Shown here: one piece after another, positions 1 to 6,391 of the stretch
How the letters are laid out: the number at the start of each line of letters is the position of its first letter
How positions within the stretch are numbered: position 1 is the first letter of the stretch
Source: JAVBOW01 sp031550125
GTDB taxonomy: Bacteria; Bacteroidota; Bacteroidia; Bacteroidales; Rikenellaceae
Direction: 5' to 3'
Assembly: GCA_031550125.1 (NCBI GenBank)
Contig: JAVBOW010000033.1
Location: 1 to 6,742 of the forward strand
DNA: 6,742 nucleotides
Notes under the pieces: generated by a model
The model's input: only the letters and a program-made list of their open reading frames with translations
What the model was told of the DNA's origin: nothing
Databases searched by the model: none
Made by a program: the position numbers and the translations under genes

Positions 1-20
1 CCCCGGGGGGGCCCCCCCCG
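1..20. repeat. G/C homopolymer block at window edge
   Basis: The first 20 bases are four C, seven G, eight C and one G, with no other base. The G7/C8 runs are self-complementary, but there is no loop between them and no T-tract, so this is not a normal intrinsic terminator as seen. It lies 20 bp beyond the stop codon of the leftward barrel gene, where a terminator would be expected. It could be the visible part of a terminator whose remainder is outside the window, or an assembly or contig-edge artefact. Confidence 0.5.
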
Positions 21-40
21 TCGTTAAATGACCGGGCGTA

Positions 41-1735
41 TCAGAATTTTACCGACATCGCCAGCGTTATCATATTGCGCTCCATGCTCGACGATATATG
101 TCCCGCGCCGACGGTGTTGGCCGGGTCGTAATGGTCGTCATACCAGTATAGCGCGTATTTGGTGTAGTCGGTGACGGCATAGACATAGGTAGCGTCCAGG
201 GATATGGCGCCGAAGCGGAATCCGGCCCCGACCGAAAAGTTCTGCACCTTGCTGGCCACCGGCCCGTCCACGTAAGAGACCGGCGTCCGATCCGATTGTA
301 CCACGTACGGCTTGTCGCTTATGGGAGTGTCGTAATAGGCATAGCCTGCCCTGAGCGCCAATTCGGGTATGGGTTTCACCTCCAGTCCGGCGCGGAAGTT
401 GTTGGCCGGCCTGAAACAATATTTTATATCCTGCTTGTAGGCGTTGCGCGTACCGGTATCCATGTAGTAGTCGTAGCTCGATCTGGCCCTCATGCCGTTA
501 TACCATACCCTTTCGTAATCGGCCGACAGGATCGCCGCGTTGCCTATCTGGTACGAAGCGCCGGCGATCAAACGCGTGGGCGTGATGAAACTGTATCCCC
601 ACTCGTTGTCGTCGGGATAGCTTGCCGCCTCTATCTGGCCGGTATATATAATTTCGTTGCCGTGGTCGTCCTTGCCGAGCGGCGTATTAACCATGTCGCT
701 GTTGAAATATATGCCGTAGAGGCTTTCCAGATAAACCAGCGTGGGCGTGTGGATGGCCAAACCCAGGCGGAGCGCCTCGGTGGGACGGAATATCATGCCC
801 AACTTGAAATTCACCCCCGAACCGTCGTACTGCACATATTGGTTGTCGTTTATACTGCGCAGGCCCGGCGCAGCAGGAAGGTCCTGCTGGCTGTAGAGGA
901 ACGCCTCGTTGAACCAGGCGTCCTGACGGTAGTAGATGTCCTGTATGCCCAGCGTGAAGCCGAGGTAGAATTTGTTGCGGAAATTTATACCGGCCGAAAT
1001 ATCGTATTCGCCTATCGAACCGCGCGTCTCCGTTATGTAGTAGTTGTCGTTAAGCACCCCGTCCATAAGGTTGGCCCGGTATGTGGAGGTGTTGCCCACG
1101 GTGTCTATGGCGGCGGTGGAATATGCCGTCACCGCGCCCCACATATTGGGAGGGTTTACCCAGAACGGTTTGTTTGACGACGAGAAGTTGGATTTATCCG
1201 TTCCATAGGCTTGTCGTGCGAATACGTCGGTGATGGATCCGGGCATGCTGTTCATGCCTATGTTGCCGTTATAGTTGAAGTCGGCGAGTTTCTGGTATCC
1301 CACCCCGAAAGTCACGCTCGTTACGTCGCCGGCTCCCTGGTAAGTGTTGAATGCCGCTCCTATGTTGTTGAAAGTGAATCGAGTGAATGTTTCCCTCCAC
1401 GATTCGGTGTAATACGGCCCGGGGAGGCTCGATTTATTGTCGGTCCATGTTATGGACGGCGAGAACCCGAAATCGGACGATCTGTACATGCCCAGCCCGG
1501 CGGGGTTTATGGCCATCGAGGAGAGGTCTGCTCCCAGCGAGCTGAAAGCCCCGCCCATGGCGGCCGTACGCGCCGAGCCGAAGGAGTAGTCGTATTGCGA
1601 GAATTGCAGCATGTTATCGATCCTGAAATCCGACATGCGCATTACGCTCCCGCCAACCATGGCCTGGGGCTGCGCCTGCATTACCGCCGCTATGGACAGC
1701 GCCGCCGTTGTGAGCGTTATGTATTTTAGTTTCAT
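41..1735 (-). CDS. OmpP1/FadL-like outer-membrane beta-barrel protein
   Basis: A 564-residue protein with a Sec signal peptide (MKLKYITLTTAALSIAAVMQAQ, cleavage probably near residues 20-22). Residues 56-88 (RTAAMGGAFSSLGAD, then SSMAINPAGLG) match the N-terminal signature of the OmpP1/FadL/TodX family and the related PorV group: a small-residue 'MGGAF' followed by 'NPAGL', which in FadL forms the hatch region. The rest alternates aromatic and polar residues as in transmembrane beta-strands, and the protein ends in Phe (AMSVKF), the usual C-terminal residue recognised by the BAM machinery. Family members carry hydrophobic compounds across the outer membrane. In Bacteroides, relatives are often labelled 'hemin receptor', with little support. 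At 564 residues it is longer than E. coli FadL (about 420-450), so the loops are probably large. The ATG at 1733-1735 is preceded by a purine-rich AGAAAGAT. It lies 29 bp downstream of the lipoprotein gene on the same strand, with no room for its own promoter, so co-transcription is likely. The substrate cannot be read from sequence. Confidence 0.85.
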   Translation of the reverse strand: MKLKYITLTTAALSIAAVMQAQPQAMVGGSVMRMSDFRIDNMLQFSQYDYSFGSARTAAMGGAFSSLGADLSSMAINPAGLGMYRSSDFGFSPSITWTDNKSSLPGPYYTESWRETFTRFTFNNIGAAFNTYQGAGDVTSVTFGVGYQKLADFNYNGNIGMNSMPGSITDVFARQAYGTDKSNFSSSNKPFWVNPPNMWGAVTAYSTAAIDTVGNTSTYRANLMDGVLNDNYYITETRGSIGEYDISAGINFRNKFYLGFTLGIQDIYYRQDAWFNEAFLYSQQDLPAAPGLRSINDNQYVQYDGSGVNFKLGMIFRPTEALRLGLAIHTPTLVYLESLYGIYFNSDMVNTPLGKDDHGNEIIYTGQIEAASYPDDNEWGYSFITPTRLIAGASYQIGNAAILSADYERVWYNGMRARSSYDYYMDTGTRNAYKQDIKYCFRPANNFRAGLEVKPIPELALRAGYAYYDTPISDKPYVVQSDRTPVSYVDGPVASKVQNFSVGAGFRFGAISLDATYVYAVTDYTKYALYWYDDHYDPANTVGAGHISSSMERNMITLAMSVKF

Positions 1736-1764
1736 ATCTTTCTATTCTTTTTTGTCCGATTGGA

Positions 1765-2970
1765 TTACCTGCGGTTGCTGCTGCCGCTACCGCTGCCTGA
1801 CGAGCGCGAACTTCCCGAAGAGGAGCTTCCCGAAGAGGAACCGCCCGAAGAGGAACTGCCCGATGACGAGCTGCCCGAAGAAGAACTGCTGCTTCCCGAG
1901 GAGCTGCTGCGCGACGACGATCCGGAATAACTGCCCGAAGACGAGGAACCGCTGCCGCTGCTGCGCGACGAGCCGCTCGAATAGCTGCCCGAAGATGATG
2001 ACGAACCCGATGATTGGGTGCTGCGTCCCCAGCCCGAGAAACTTCCCGACGACCCAGACGATCCGCCCGAGCGCGACGAACCCGACTGCGATCCGCCCTG
2101 GTAGCCGCTGCGCGTAGATCCGGAGTAGCCCGACGAGCGTCCCCATCCCGGCGACGAGTGGTCGGGACGGTACGACGAGCGTCCGCCGCCAGAGCTGCCG
2201 CCGTAATAACCGCCGCGCCCGTCGCTTCTGCTGCCGTTGGTACGCGAGGTACCCCAGGAGGTACCGTAGGCGGGTTGGTGTACGCGGGCGTCGCGGTAAT
2301 AGTAACCGTTGTCGTAATGCCTGCCGCCGTAGTATCCTCCGTAATATCCGCCGTAGTAGTACGGGCCGCAATACCACGGGTCGCGCCATCCGTAATTCCA
2401 ATAGCCCCGGTTGTAAACGTAGCTGTCCCATCCCCAGTTGCAATACCATGGGTCGTACCATCCGGCGTAACCGTAATAATACGGCGCGCGCCAGCCCCAG
2501 TAACCGGCCCAGCCTATATTGATAGTAACGTTGGATGTTTCGCGGTAGCCGTATAGCGAGGCCTCGTATTTAGGCTCCACATACACGTCCTGTCCGCTCA
2601 CTGTGACGTCGTAACGGGCCGTACCCGCGTTTGCCGGCGGCAGGGTGTCCATTTGGCTGCCTCCGTACCGGAAGCGGTAGTAGCTGTCGGGGCGGACGTA
2701 TGTCCTTGAGTCGAACCTGTCGCCCGTAGCCGGGTCTACGCCTCCCTGCAACTGCCCGTCGTACACTTGTTTGGCGGCTTGTGCCGCGGCTTCGGCCTGG
2801 CGTTGCTCGTACTGCGCCTGAGCCTGAGCCTGCGCGGCTATCGCCCTGGTGTCGTGCCAGGCGTAAAGGTCGTCGTATGTCGACGCCCCCGATTGGAGAT
2901 ATGCCGCCGAGCATCCCCACAGCATCGCCGAACAAGCTATCGCGGCCAATAATTTACTTCCCGTTTTCAT
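1765..2970 (-). CDS. Aromatic- and Ser/Gly-rich envelope lipoprotein ('vitellogenin-like')
   Basis: A 401-residue protein starting at the ATG at 2968-2970, chosen because it gives a clean lipoprotein signal: MKTGSKLL, a hydrophobic stretch, then LWGC with lipidated Cys20. The frame stays open up to 3111, but that extension would cover the promoter and bury the signal peptide. Parts in order: an Ala/Gln-rich, probably helical segment (about 43-70, AAQAQAQAQYEQRQAEAAAQAAK); a more ordinary region (71-150); a Trp/Tyr/Gly-rich stretch (about 153-226) in which DPWYC occurs twice, 24 residues apart (Cys177 and Cys201); and a low-complexity Ser/Gly tail with scattered Arg from about 245 to the end, partly built from GSSSS units. 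Proteins of this look occur in Bacteroides under the label 'vitellogenin II'; that name comes from Ser-richness and does not imply function. It is probably anchored in the outer membrane and expressed with the downstream barrel gene. Function unknown; no catalytic motif is visible. Confidence 0.85.
   Translation of the reverse strand: MKTGSKLLAAIACSAMLWGCSAAYLQSGASTYDDLYAWHDTRAIAAQAQAQAQYEQRQAEAAAQAAKQVYDGQLQGGVDPATGDRFDSRTYVRPDSYYRFRYGGSQMDTLPPANAGTARYDVTVSGQDVYVEPKYEASLYGYRETSNVTINIGWAGYWGWRAPYYYGYAGWYDPWYCNWGWDSYVYNRGYWNYGWRDPWYCGPYYYGGYYGGYYGGRHYDNGYYYRDARVHQPAYGTSWGTSRTNGSRSDGRGGYYGGSSGGGRSSYRPDHSSPGWGRSSGYSGSTRSGYQGGSQSGSSRSGGSSGSSGSFSGWGRSTQSSGSSSSSGSYSSGSSRSSGSGSSSSGSYSGSSSRSSSSGSSSSSSGSSSSGSSSSGGSSSGSSSSGSSRSSGSGSGSSNRR
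1811..1885 (-). repeat. Five tandem 15-bp units encoding GSSSS-type repeats
   Basis: Five imperfect 15-bp units lie head to tail. On the plus strand they read CTTCCCGAAGAGGAG, CTTCCCGAAGAGGAA, CCGCCCGAAGAGGAA, CTGCCCGATGACGAG and CTGCCCGAAGAAGAA. On the coding (minus) strand each gives one Gly and four Ser, forming part of the tail of the lipoprotein. The unit is a multiple of three, so gain or loss of a copy would change tail length without shifting frame. Less regular versions of the same unit continue to about 2060. Confidence 0.8.
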
Positions 2971-3038
2971 ATGGATAGTTTTTTGGGTTCCTGTTTCCTT
3001 TATAACGCCTTTGTTCTCCGTTTTGTTACAAAGATGCG

Positions 3039-3053
3039 GCAAAGGCTCTTTGC
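3039..3053. repeat. Short inverted repeat in the divergent promoter region
   Basis: GCAAAG, spacer GCT, CTTTGC: a perfect 6-bp inverted repeat with a 3-nt centre. It falls at or just downstream of the predicted leftward start site, where an operator or a small leader hairpin could act. A second small palindrome, TTTGT-T-ACAAA, lies at 3022-3032. Both may be chance, because CTTTG motifs are frequent here. Confidence 0.3.
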
Positions 3054-3060
3054 GTTGCAC

Positions 3061-3068
3061 CAAAGGTA
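3061..3068 (-). promoter_or_regulatory. Candidate -7 element for the envelope operon
   Basis: The minus strand reads TACCTTTG, a perfect match to the Bacteroidetes -7 consensus TAnnTTTG. No exact TTTG is found at the -33 position; the nearest match is TTTC, 21 nt upstream of the -7 element, within an A/T-rich run. Transcription would start near 3054, leaving an untranslated leader of roughly 80 nt before the ATG at 2970. No other good candidate was found closer to the gene. Confidence 0.5.
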
Positions 3069-3100
3069 GGGATTTATGGCTTATTTTTTGAAAAAAAAGA

Positions 3101-3108
3101 TAACTTTG
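3101..3108 (+). promoter_or_regulatory. Candidate -7 element for proS
   Basis: TAACTTTG matches the Bacteroidetes -7 consensus TAnnTTTG exactly and is preceded by an A/T-rich run (TTATTTTTTG then eight A). No TTTG lies at the ideal distance of about 19-21 nt upstream; the one at 3087-3090 is only 10 nt away. The predicted start near 3115 would give a leader of about 20 nt before the proS ATG at 3135. The start codon has no clear Shine-Dalgarno sequence, as is usual in Bacteroidetes. Confidence 0.6.
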
Positions 3109-3134
3109 CAACGGTAATAACTATAAGATAGCAT

Positions 3135-4619
3135 ATGGCAAAAGAGCTTAAAGAGCTGACCCGCAGGGAAGAGAATTATTCGCAATGGTATAACGATCTG
3201 GTAATCAAGGCCGGGCTGGCTGAAAATTCGGCGGTCAGGGGTTGCATGGTCATAAAACCCTACGGCTACGCCATCTGGGAGAAGATGCAGGCCGCCCTCG
3301 ATAAAATGTTCAAGGACACCGGCCACCAGAACGCCTATTTTCCCCTGTTCATTCCCAAGTCTTTTCTCAGCAAGGAGGCCAAGCACGTCGAAGGTTTCGC
3401 CAAGGAGTGCGCCGTGGTGACGCACTACCGCCTCAAGAACGATCCCGACGGGGCTGGGGTGGTGGTTGATCCGGAGGCAAGGCTGGAAGAGGAGCTGATA
3501 GTGCGTCCAACCTCCGAAACTATAATATGGAATACCTACAAGAACTGGATACAGTCCTACCGCGACCTTCCCATCCTGTGCAACCAGTGGGCCAACGTGG
3601 TACGCTGGGAGATGCGTACGCGCCTCTTCCTCCGCACGGCCGAGTTCCTCTGGCAGGAGGGCCACACCGCCCACGCCACTGCAGAGGAGGCTTACGAGGA
3701 GACGGAAAAGATGGTACACGTCTACGCCGATTTCGCCGAGAACTGGATGGGGGTGCCGGTCATTATAGGCCACAAATCTGCCAACGAGCGTTTCGCCGGA
3801 GCCGAGGACACCCTTTGCATCGAGGCCCTCATGCAGGACGGCAAGGCGTTGCAGGCCGGCACGTCGCACTTCCTCGGCCAGAATTTCGCCAAGGCTTTCG
3901 ACGTGCAGTTCGCCAACCAGGAGGGTAAGCTGGATTACGTCTGGGCTTCGTCGTGGGGCGTTTCCACGCGCCTTATGGGCGCGCTTATAATGGCCCACTC
4001 AGACAATAACGGTCTGGTGTTGCCCCCGAAGCTGGCGCCAATACAGGTTGTTATGATACCTATATATAAAGGAGAGGAGGAGCGCATCGCCATCGCGGCC
4101 AAGCTGCGCGAGCTGGCTGCACCCCTGCAGGCCAAGGGCATAAGCGTAAAAATAGACGACCGCGACAACGTGCGCTCGGGCTTCAAATTCTCTGAATACG
4201 AACTCAAGGGCGTGCCGGTGCGCCTGGCCATGGGGCCGCGCGACATGGCCGGCGGTACGGTGGAGATAGCCCGCCGCGACACCCTTACGAAAGAGGTTGT
4301 CCCGCAGGAGGGTCTTGCGGAACGCATAGAGGCCCTGCTCACGGAGATACAGGCGGCCATATACGATAAGGCGCTCGCTTTCCGCGAAGGGATGGTCACC
4401 CGCGTGGACGATTATGAAGAGTTCAAGCGCCTGCTCGACGAAAAGGGAGGTTTCCTGCTTTGCCACTGGGACGGATCCCCCGAAACGGAGGAGCGCATTA
4501 AGGAGGAGACCAAAGCCACCATACGCTGCATCCCGATGGACGCTCCCGAAGAGGAGGGGCGCTGTATCCTGACGGGCAGGCCGTCGCACCGCCGCGTGGT
4601 ATTCGCACGATCGTACTAA
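3135..4619 (+). CDS. proS: Prolyl-tRNA synthetase, archaeal/eukaryotic type
   Basis: A 494-residue class II aminoacyl-tRNA synthetase that charges tRNA-Pro with proline in the cytoplasm. It has the shorter ProS-type-3 architecture: no editing (INS) domain between motifs 2 and 3, and a C-terminal extension instead. The catalytic core spans about residues 30-290, with the proline-site TSET motif (126-129), motif 2 (RWEMRTRLFLRTAEF, then WQEGHTAH, about 157-180), the GTSHFLGQNFA segment (242-252) and motif 3 (GVSTRLMGALIMAHSD, 275-290). An anticodon-binding domain follows (about 300-405), then the ProRS C-terminal domain (about 420-494) ending in Tyr, as in other members, where the terminal residue reaches the active site. 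The C-terminal domain keeps Cys443, Cys465 and Cys477, but the fourth position of the usual Cys set is Thr480 (CILT), so a four-Cys zinc site is not intact. The gene has its own promoter candidate and is followed by an intrinsic terminator. Confidence 0.97.
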   Translation: MAKELKELTRREENYSQWYNDLVIKAGLAENSAVRGCMVIKPYGYAIWEKMQAALDKMFKDTGHQNAYFPLFIPKSFLSKEAKHVEGFAKECAVVTHYRLKNDPDGAGVVVDPEARLEEELIVRPTSETIIWNTYKNWIQSYRDLPILCNQWANVVRWEMRTRLFLRTAEFLWQEGHTAHATAEEAYEETEKMVHVYADFAENWMGVPVIIGHKSANERFAGAEDTLCIEALMQDGKALQAGTSHFLGQNFAKAFDVQFANQEGKLDYVWASSWGVSTRLMGALIMAHSDNNGLVLPPKLAPIQVVMIPIYKGEEERIAIAAKLRELAAPLQAKGISVKIDDRDNVRSGFKFSEYELKGVPVRLAMGPRDMAGGTVEIARRDTLTKEVVPQEGLAERIEALLTEIQAAIYDKALAFREGMVTRVDDYEEFKRLLDEKGGFLLCHWDGSPETEERIKEETKATIRCIPMDAPEEEGRCILTGRPSHRRVVFARSY

Positions 4620-4622
4620 CCC

Positions 4623-4653
4623 AAGGGCGGAACATGTGTTTCCGCCCTTTTTT
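4623..4653 (+). terminator. Intrinsic terminator after proS
   Basis: AAGGGCGGAA (4623-4632) pairs perfectly with TTCCGCCCTT (4640-4649) around a 7-nt loop, and six T run from 4648 to 4653. It begins 3 nt after the proS stop codon and ends only 12 nt before the start codon of the next gene on the same strand. Confidence 0.9.
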
Positions 4654-4665
4654 GTATATACCGCC

Positions 4666-5532
4666 ATGAAAGTAGCTTACCTGATCGCAGCCTCGGGCAA
4701 TTACGCCCACCTGCAACGCCTCGTCGAGGCCCTGGCCGATGCCAACGTGCATTTCTTCATACACATCGACGCCAAGAGTCCCATGCCGGAGAACTTGGAG
4801 GGTCGCGCCGACGTGACCTTCATCCCCCGCCGCACGGTGTGGTGGGGCGGCTTCTCGCAGGTTGAGATAACGCTCGACATGATACGCGCCGCCCTTGCCG
4901 GCGGCTATGATTATTACGCTTATATAAGCGGCGGCGACTATCCCGTAAGGCCCAACTCCTATCTGTACGGCAAGTTGGCCGAGGGAGGGGAATTCATCAA
5001 CGCCAAACGCGGCTTTATGAGCCATAAGTCCGAGAAGAGGGTGAAATACTACTATTTCGACCGTTTCGACCGCCGCAACCGCAACGCCGCGTGGTATTTC
5101 CACGCCGGTCTGGAGCTGATGTTGCGCAAAGTGCTGGTGAAACGGAAATATCCTTTCCGGCGCAGCGACATATGGCACGGCTCGTCGTGGTGGATACTCA
5201 GCCGCCGGGCGGTGGAATACGTCCTGGGTTATATTGAGGCGAATCCCGGATACGTAAAGTTCTATCGCACGTCGCTCTGTCCCGACGAATCGTTTTTCCA
5301 AACCATCCTGGCTAATTCCGATCTCAGCTGCAGCATAAAGGGTAACCTCACCTTTACCAACTGGCGCATGGGCGAGAGCGGCCCCGACTTCATTACCGAC
5401 GGCCACCTGCCGCTAATCGCCCCGGGAGCCAGGAACGGCATGTCGCACGATCCGTTCTTCGCCCGTAAATTCACCGACGAGAGTTCCGGAGTGGTGGATC
5501 TTATCGAGGAGTTGTACCGTAAACCGCAATGA
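4666..5532 (+). CDS. GT14-family glycosyltransferase (core-2/I-branching-like, 'Branch' domain)
   Basis: A 288-residue protein resembling the beta-1,6-N-acetylglucosaminyltransferase family GT14 (Branch domain). In animals these enzymes add GlcNAc branches to O-glycans; bacterial members are thought to build surface polysaccharide or glycans, with donor and acceptor mostly unknown. Visible family features: N-terminal strand MKVAYLIAAS, the IHIDAK segment (32-37), WWGGFSQVE (59-67), YAYISGGDYPVRP (84-96, equivalent to the LSGxDxPL motif), GSSWWILSR (172-180) and CPDESFFQTIL (205-215), whose Glu208 matches the catalytic base of animal C2GnT. The tail HDPFFARKF is typical of bacterial members. 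There is no signal peptide or membrane segment, so it is probably cytoplasmic or loosely membrane-associated. The ATG at 4666 was chosen because translation from the earlier ATG at 4636 would begin inside the terminator loop and add residues before the conserved first strand. The next gene starts 3 bp after the stop, so the two are probably co-transcribed. Confidence 0.88.
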   Translation: MKVAYLIAASGNYAHLQRLVEALADANVHFFIHIDAKSPMPENLEGRADVTFIPRRTVWWGGFSQVEITLDMIRAALAGGYDYYAYISGGDYPVRPNSYLYGKLAEGGEFINAKRGFMSHKSEKRVKYYYFDRFDRRNRNAAWYFHAGLELMLRKVLVKRKYPFRRSDIWHGSSWWILSRRAVEYVLGYIEANPGYVKFYRTSLCPDESFFQTILANSDLSCSIKGNLTFTNWRMGESGPDFITDGHLPLIAPGARNGMSHDPFFARKFTDESSGVVDLIEELYRKPQ

Positions 5533-5535
5533 ATT

Positions 5536-6267
5536 ATGACGTTACGTTGTATGGCTGTCGTTGCCGCGCTTGCGGCATGCGTTTCATGTAATTTCGTGCG
5601 CCGCCAGCCTGCAGAGGCCGTCGCACCGCCCGATACCGCCGTCCCTGAGGCCCCGCCGGCCGAAACGGGTAGGGATATGCACACCGTAGAGCTGCCTTAC
5701 GGCTTTTCCGTGATAGTGTCCGCCGATACATTGTCGGGTACGCCGTCCGACACGACGGAGGCGTACACCTCTTTCGGTCTTTACCGCGACCAGGGGCTTA
5801 TATATTCCGATCCCGTAGGGCGTTACGTATTTTCGCCGGGCCTCTATCCGATGGTGTTGCAGACAGATCCCGACTCTTTCCAGCTCTTCTTCGAGATGAG
5901 CGACACCCTGCGCGGCAATTACGCCAGAATGCTGTGCGTTGAAGGATATGAGACGGTATCTGACCGGATACTGCCGCTGTTCATTGCCCCGTCCGCCGAC
6001 GTAAACGGCGACGGGATAAAGGAATACGTCGGATTTTCTGATTACGGAGCAGCCGAGGCCGACTCTGTGCCGTATATCCCCATATTGTATTTTTCCGTAC
6101 TGCGTACCGGAATAGAACTCGACAGCACGCTTACCTACCGGCGCAACGAATCGGTTTACGGCACTTTCTACGGTTACGATCGAAGCGATAAATATATGTT
6201 CCCGCGCCAGGCCGTATTGCCCCGCCTCGAAGCCGAGCTGGCTAAAATAACGGCGGCAGCGCCCTGA
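5536..6267 (+). CDS. Small lipoprotein of unknown function with a DxNxDG loop
   Basis: A 243-residue protein with a probable lipoprotein signal: MTLRCMAVVAALAACVSC, lipidated Cys18. Translation could also start at Met6 (5551), which would still leave a short hydrophobic segment but would remove the only Arg before it; the upstream ATG is therefore preferred. A Pro/Ala/Glu-rich linker (about 24-46) follows, then a compact mixed domain rich in Tyr, Asp and beta-type segments. Residues 155-163 read DVNGDGIKE, close to the calcium-binding loops of EF-hand, dockerin and FG-GAP proteins; only one copy is present, so neither a dockerin nor a beta-propeller is supported. No family is recognised. It follows the glycosyltransferase stop by 3 bp and very likely shares its transcript. 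No terminator is seen between its stop and the rRNA promoters. Cellular position is probably periplasmic, anchored in a membrane by lipid. Confidence 0.8.
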   Translation: MTLRCMAVVAALAACVSCNFVRRQPAEAVAPPDTAVPEAPPAETGRDMHTVELPYGFSVIVSADTLSGTPSDTTEAYTSFGLYRDQGLIYSDPVGRYVFSPGLYPMVLQTDPDSFQLFFEMSDTLRGNYARMLCVEGYETVSDRILPLFIAPSADVNGDGIKEYVGFSDYGAAEADSVPYIPILYFSVLRTGIELDSTLTYRRNESVYGTFYGYDRSDKYMFPRQAVLPRLEAELAKITAAAP

Positions 6268-6280
6268 AACGATATTTTTG

Positions 6281-6300
6281 TAAATTTTAAGGAAAATTTA
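6281..6300. repeat. AT-rich inverted repeat upstream of rrn promoter P1
   Basis: TAAATTTT (6281-6288) and AAAATTTA (6293-6300) form a perfect 8-bp inverted repeat with an AAGG centre, ending 9 nt before the -33 box of P1. The position fits an UP-element (contact site for the RNA polymerase alpha subunit) or a binding site for a regulator or nucleoid protein. It has no G/C stem, so it is a poor terminator candidate for the gene before it. Confidence 0.55.
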
Positions 6301-6309
6301 GCCGAAAAA

Positions 6310-6340
6310 TTTGCAGGCTCGAAAAAAGTGACTACATTTG
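6310..6340 (+). promoter_or_regulatory. rrn promoter P1
   Basis: TTTG (-33, 6310-6313), 19-nt spacer, TACATTTG (-7, 6333-6340): both parts match the Bacteroidetes consensus exactly and the spacing is right. The region just upstream is very AT-rich. Transcription should start near 6345, about 265 nt before 16S. Confidence 0.85.
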
Positions 6341-6391
6341 CACCCGCTGAAAAGAAATAAACGATCTTTTTCGGCGAATGTTCTGAAAAAA

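Noticed and set aside
296..1177. Long open frame (293 codons) on the plus strand opposite the barrel gene; another at 1211-1729
   Set aside because: Both lie wholly antisense to a well-supported outer-membrane protein, have no recognisable domain or signal, and are what codon bias in a GC-rich gene produces on the other strand.
1811..1885. Tandem repeats considered as a CRISPR array
   Set aside because: The units are 15 bp with no spacers and lie in frame inside a protein gene.
1787..2556. Frames overlapping the lipoprotein gene (minus 1787-2461, plus 2014-2556)
   Set aside because: Their Arg/Leu- or Ala/Val/Pro-rich translations are by-products of reading the Ser/Gly repeat DNA in other frames.
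2971..3111. Longer N-terminus of the lipoprotein, starting at 3111
   Set aside because: It would run through the candidate promoter and place 47 polar residues before a clear lipoprotein signal peptide.
3081..3998. Minus-strand frame of 305 codons opposite proS; similar frames at 3999-4667 and 4498-5406
   Set aside because: They are antisense to conserved enzymes, with no domain seen; 3999-4667 and 4498-5406 also cross the proS terminator.
4636..4665. Upstream ATG for the glycosyltransferase
   Set aside because: It lies in the terminator loop, and its extra ten residues precede the conserved first beta-strand.
6273..6280. TATTTTTG, a third TAnnTTTG match before the rRNA genes
   Set aside because: No TTTG lies at the -33 distance (that region is CGGCGGCAGC in the end of the lipoprotein gene), and such a motif is easy to find by chance in AT-rich DNA.
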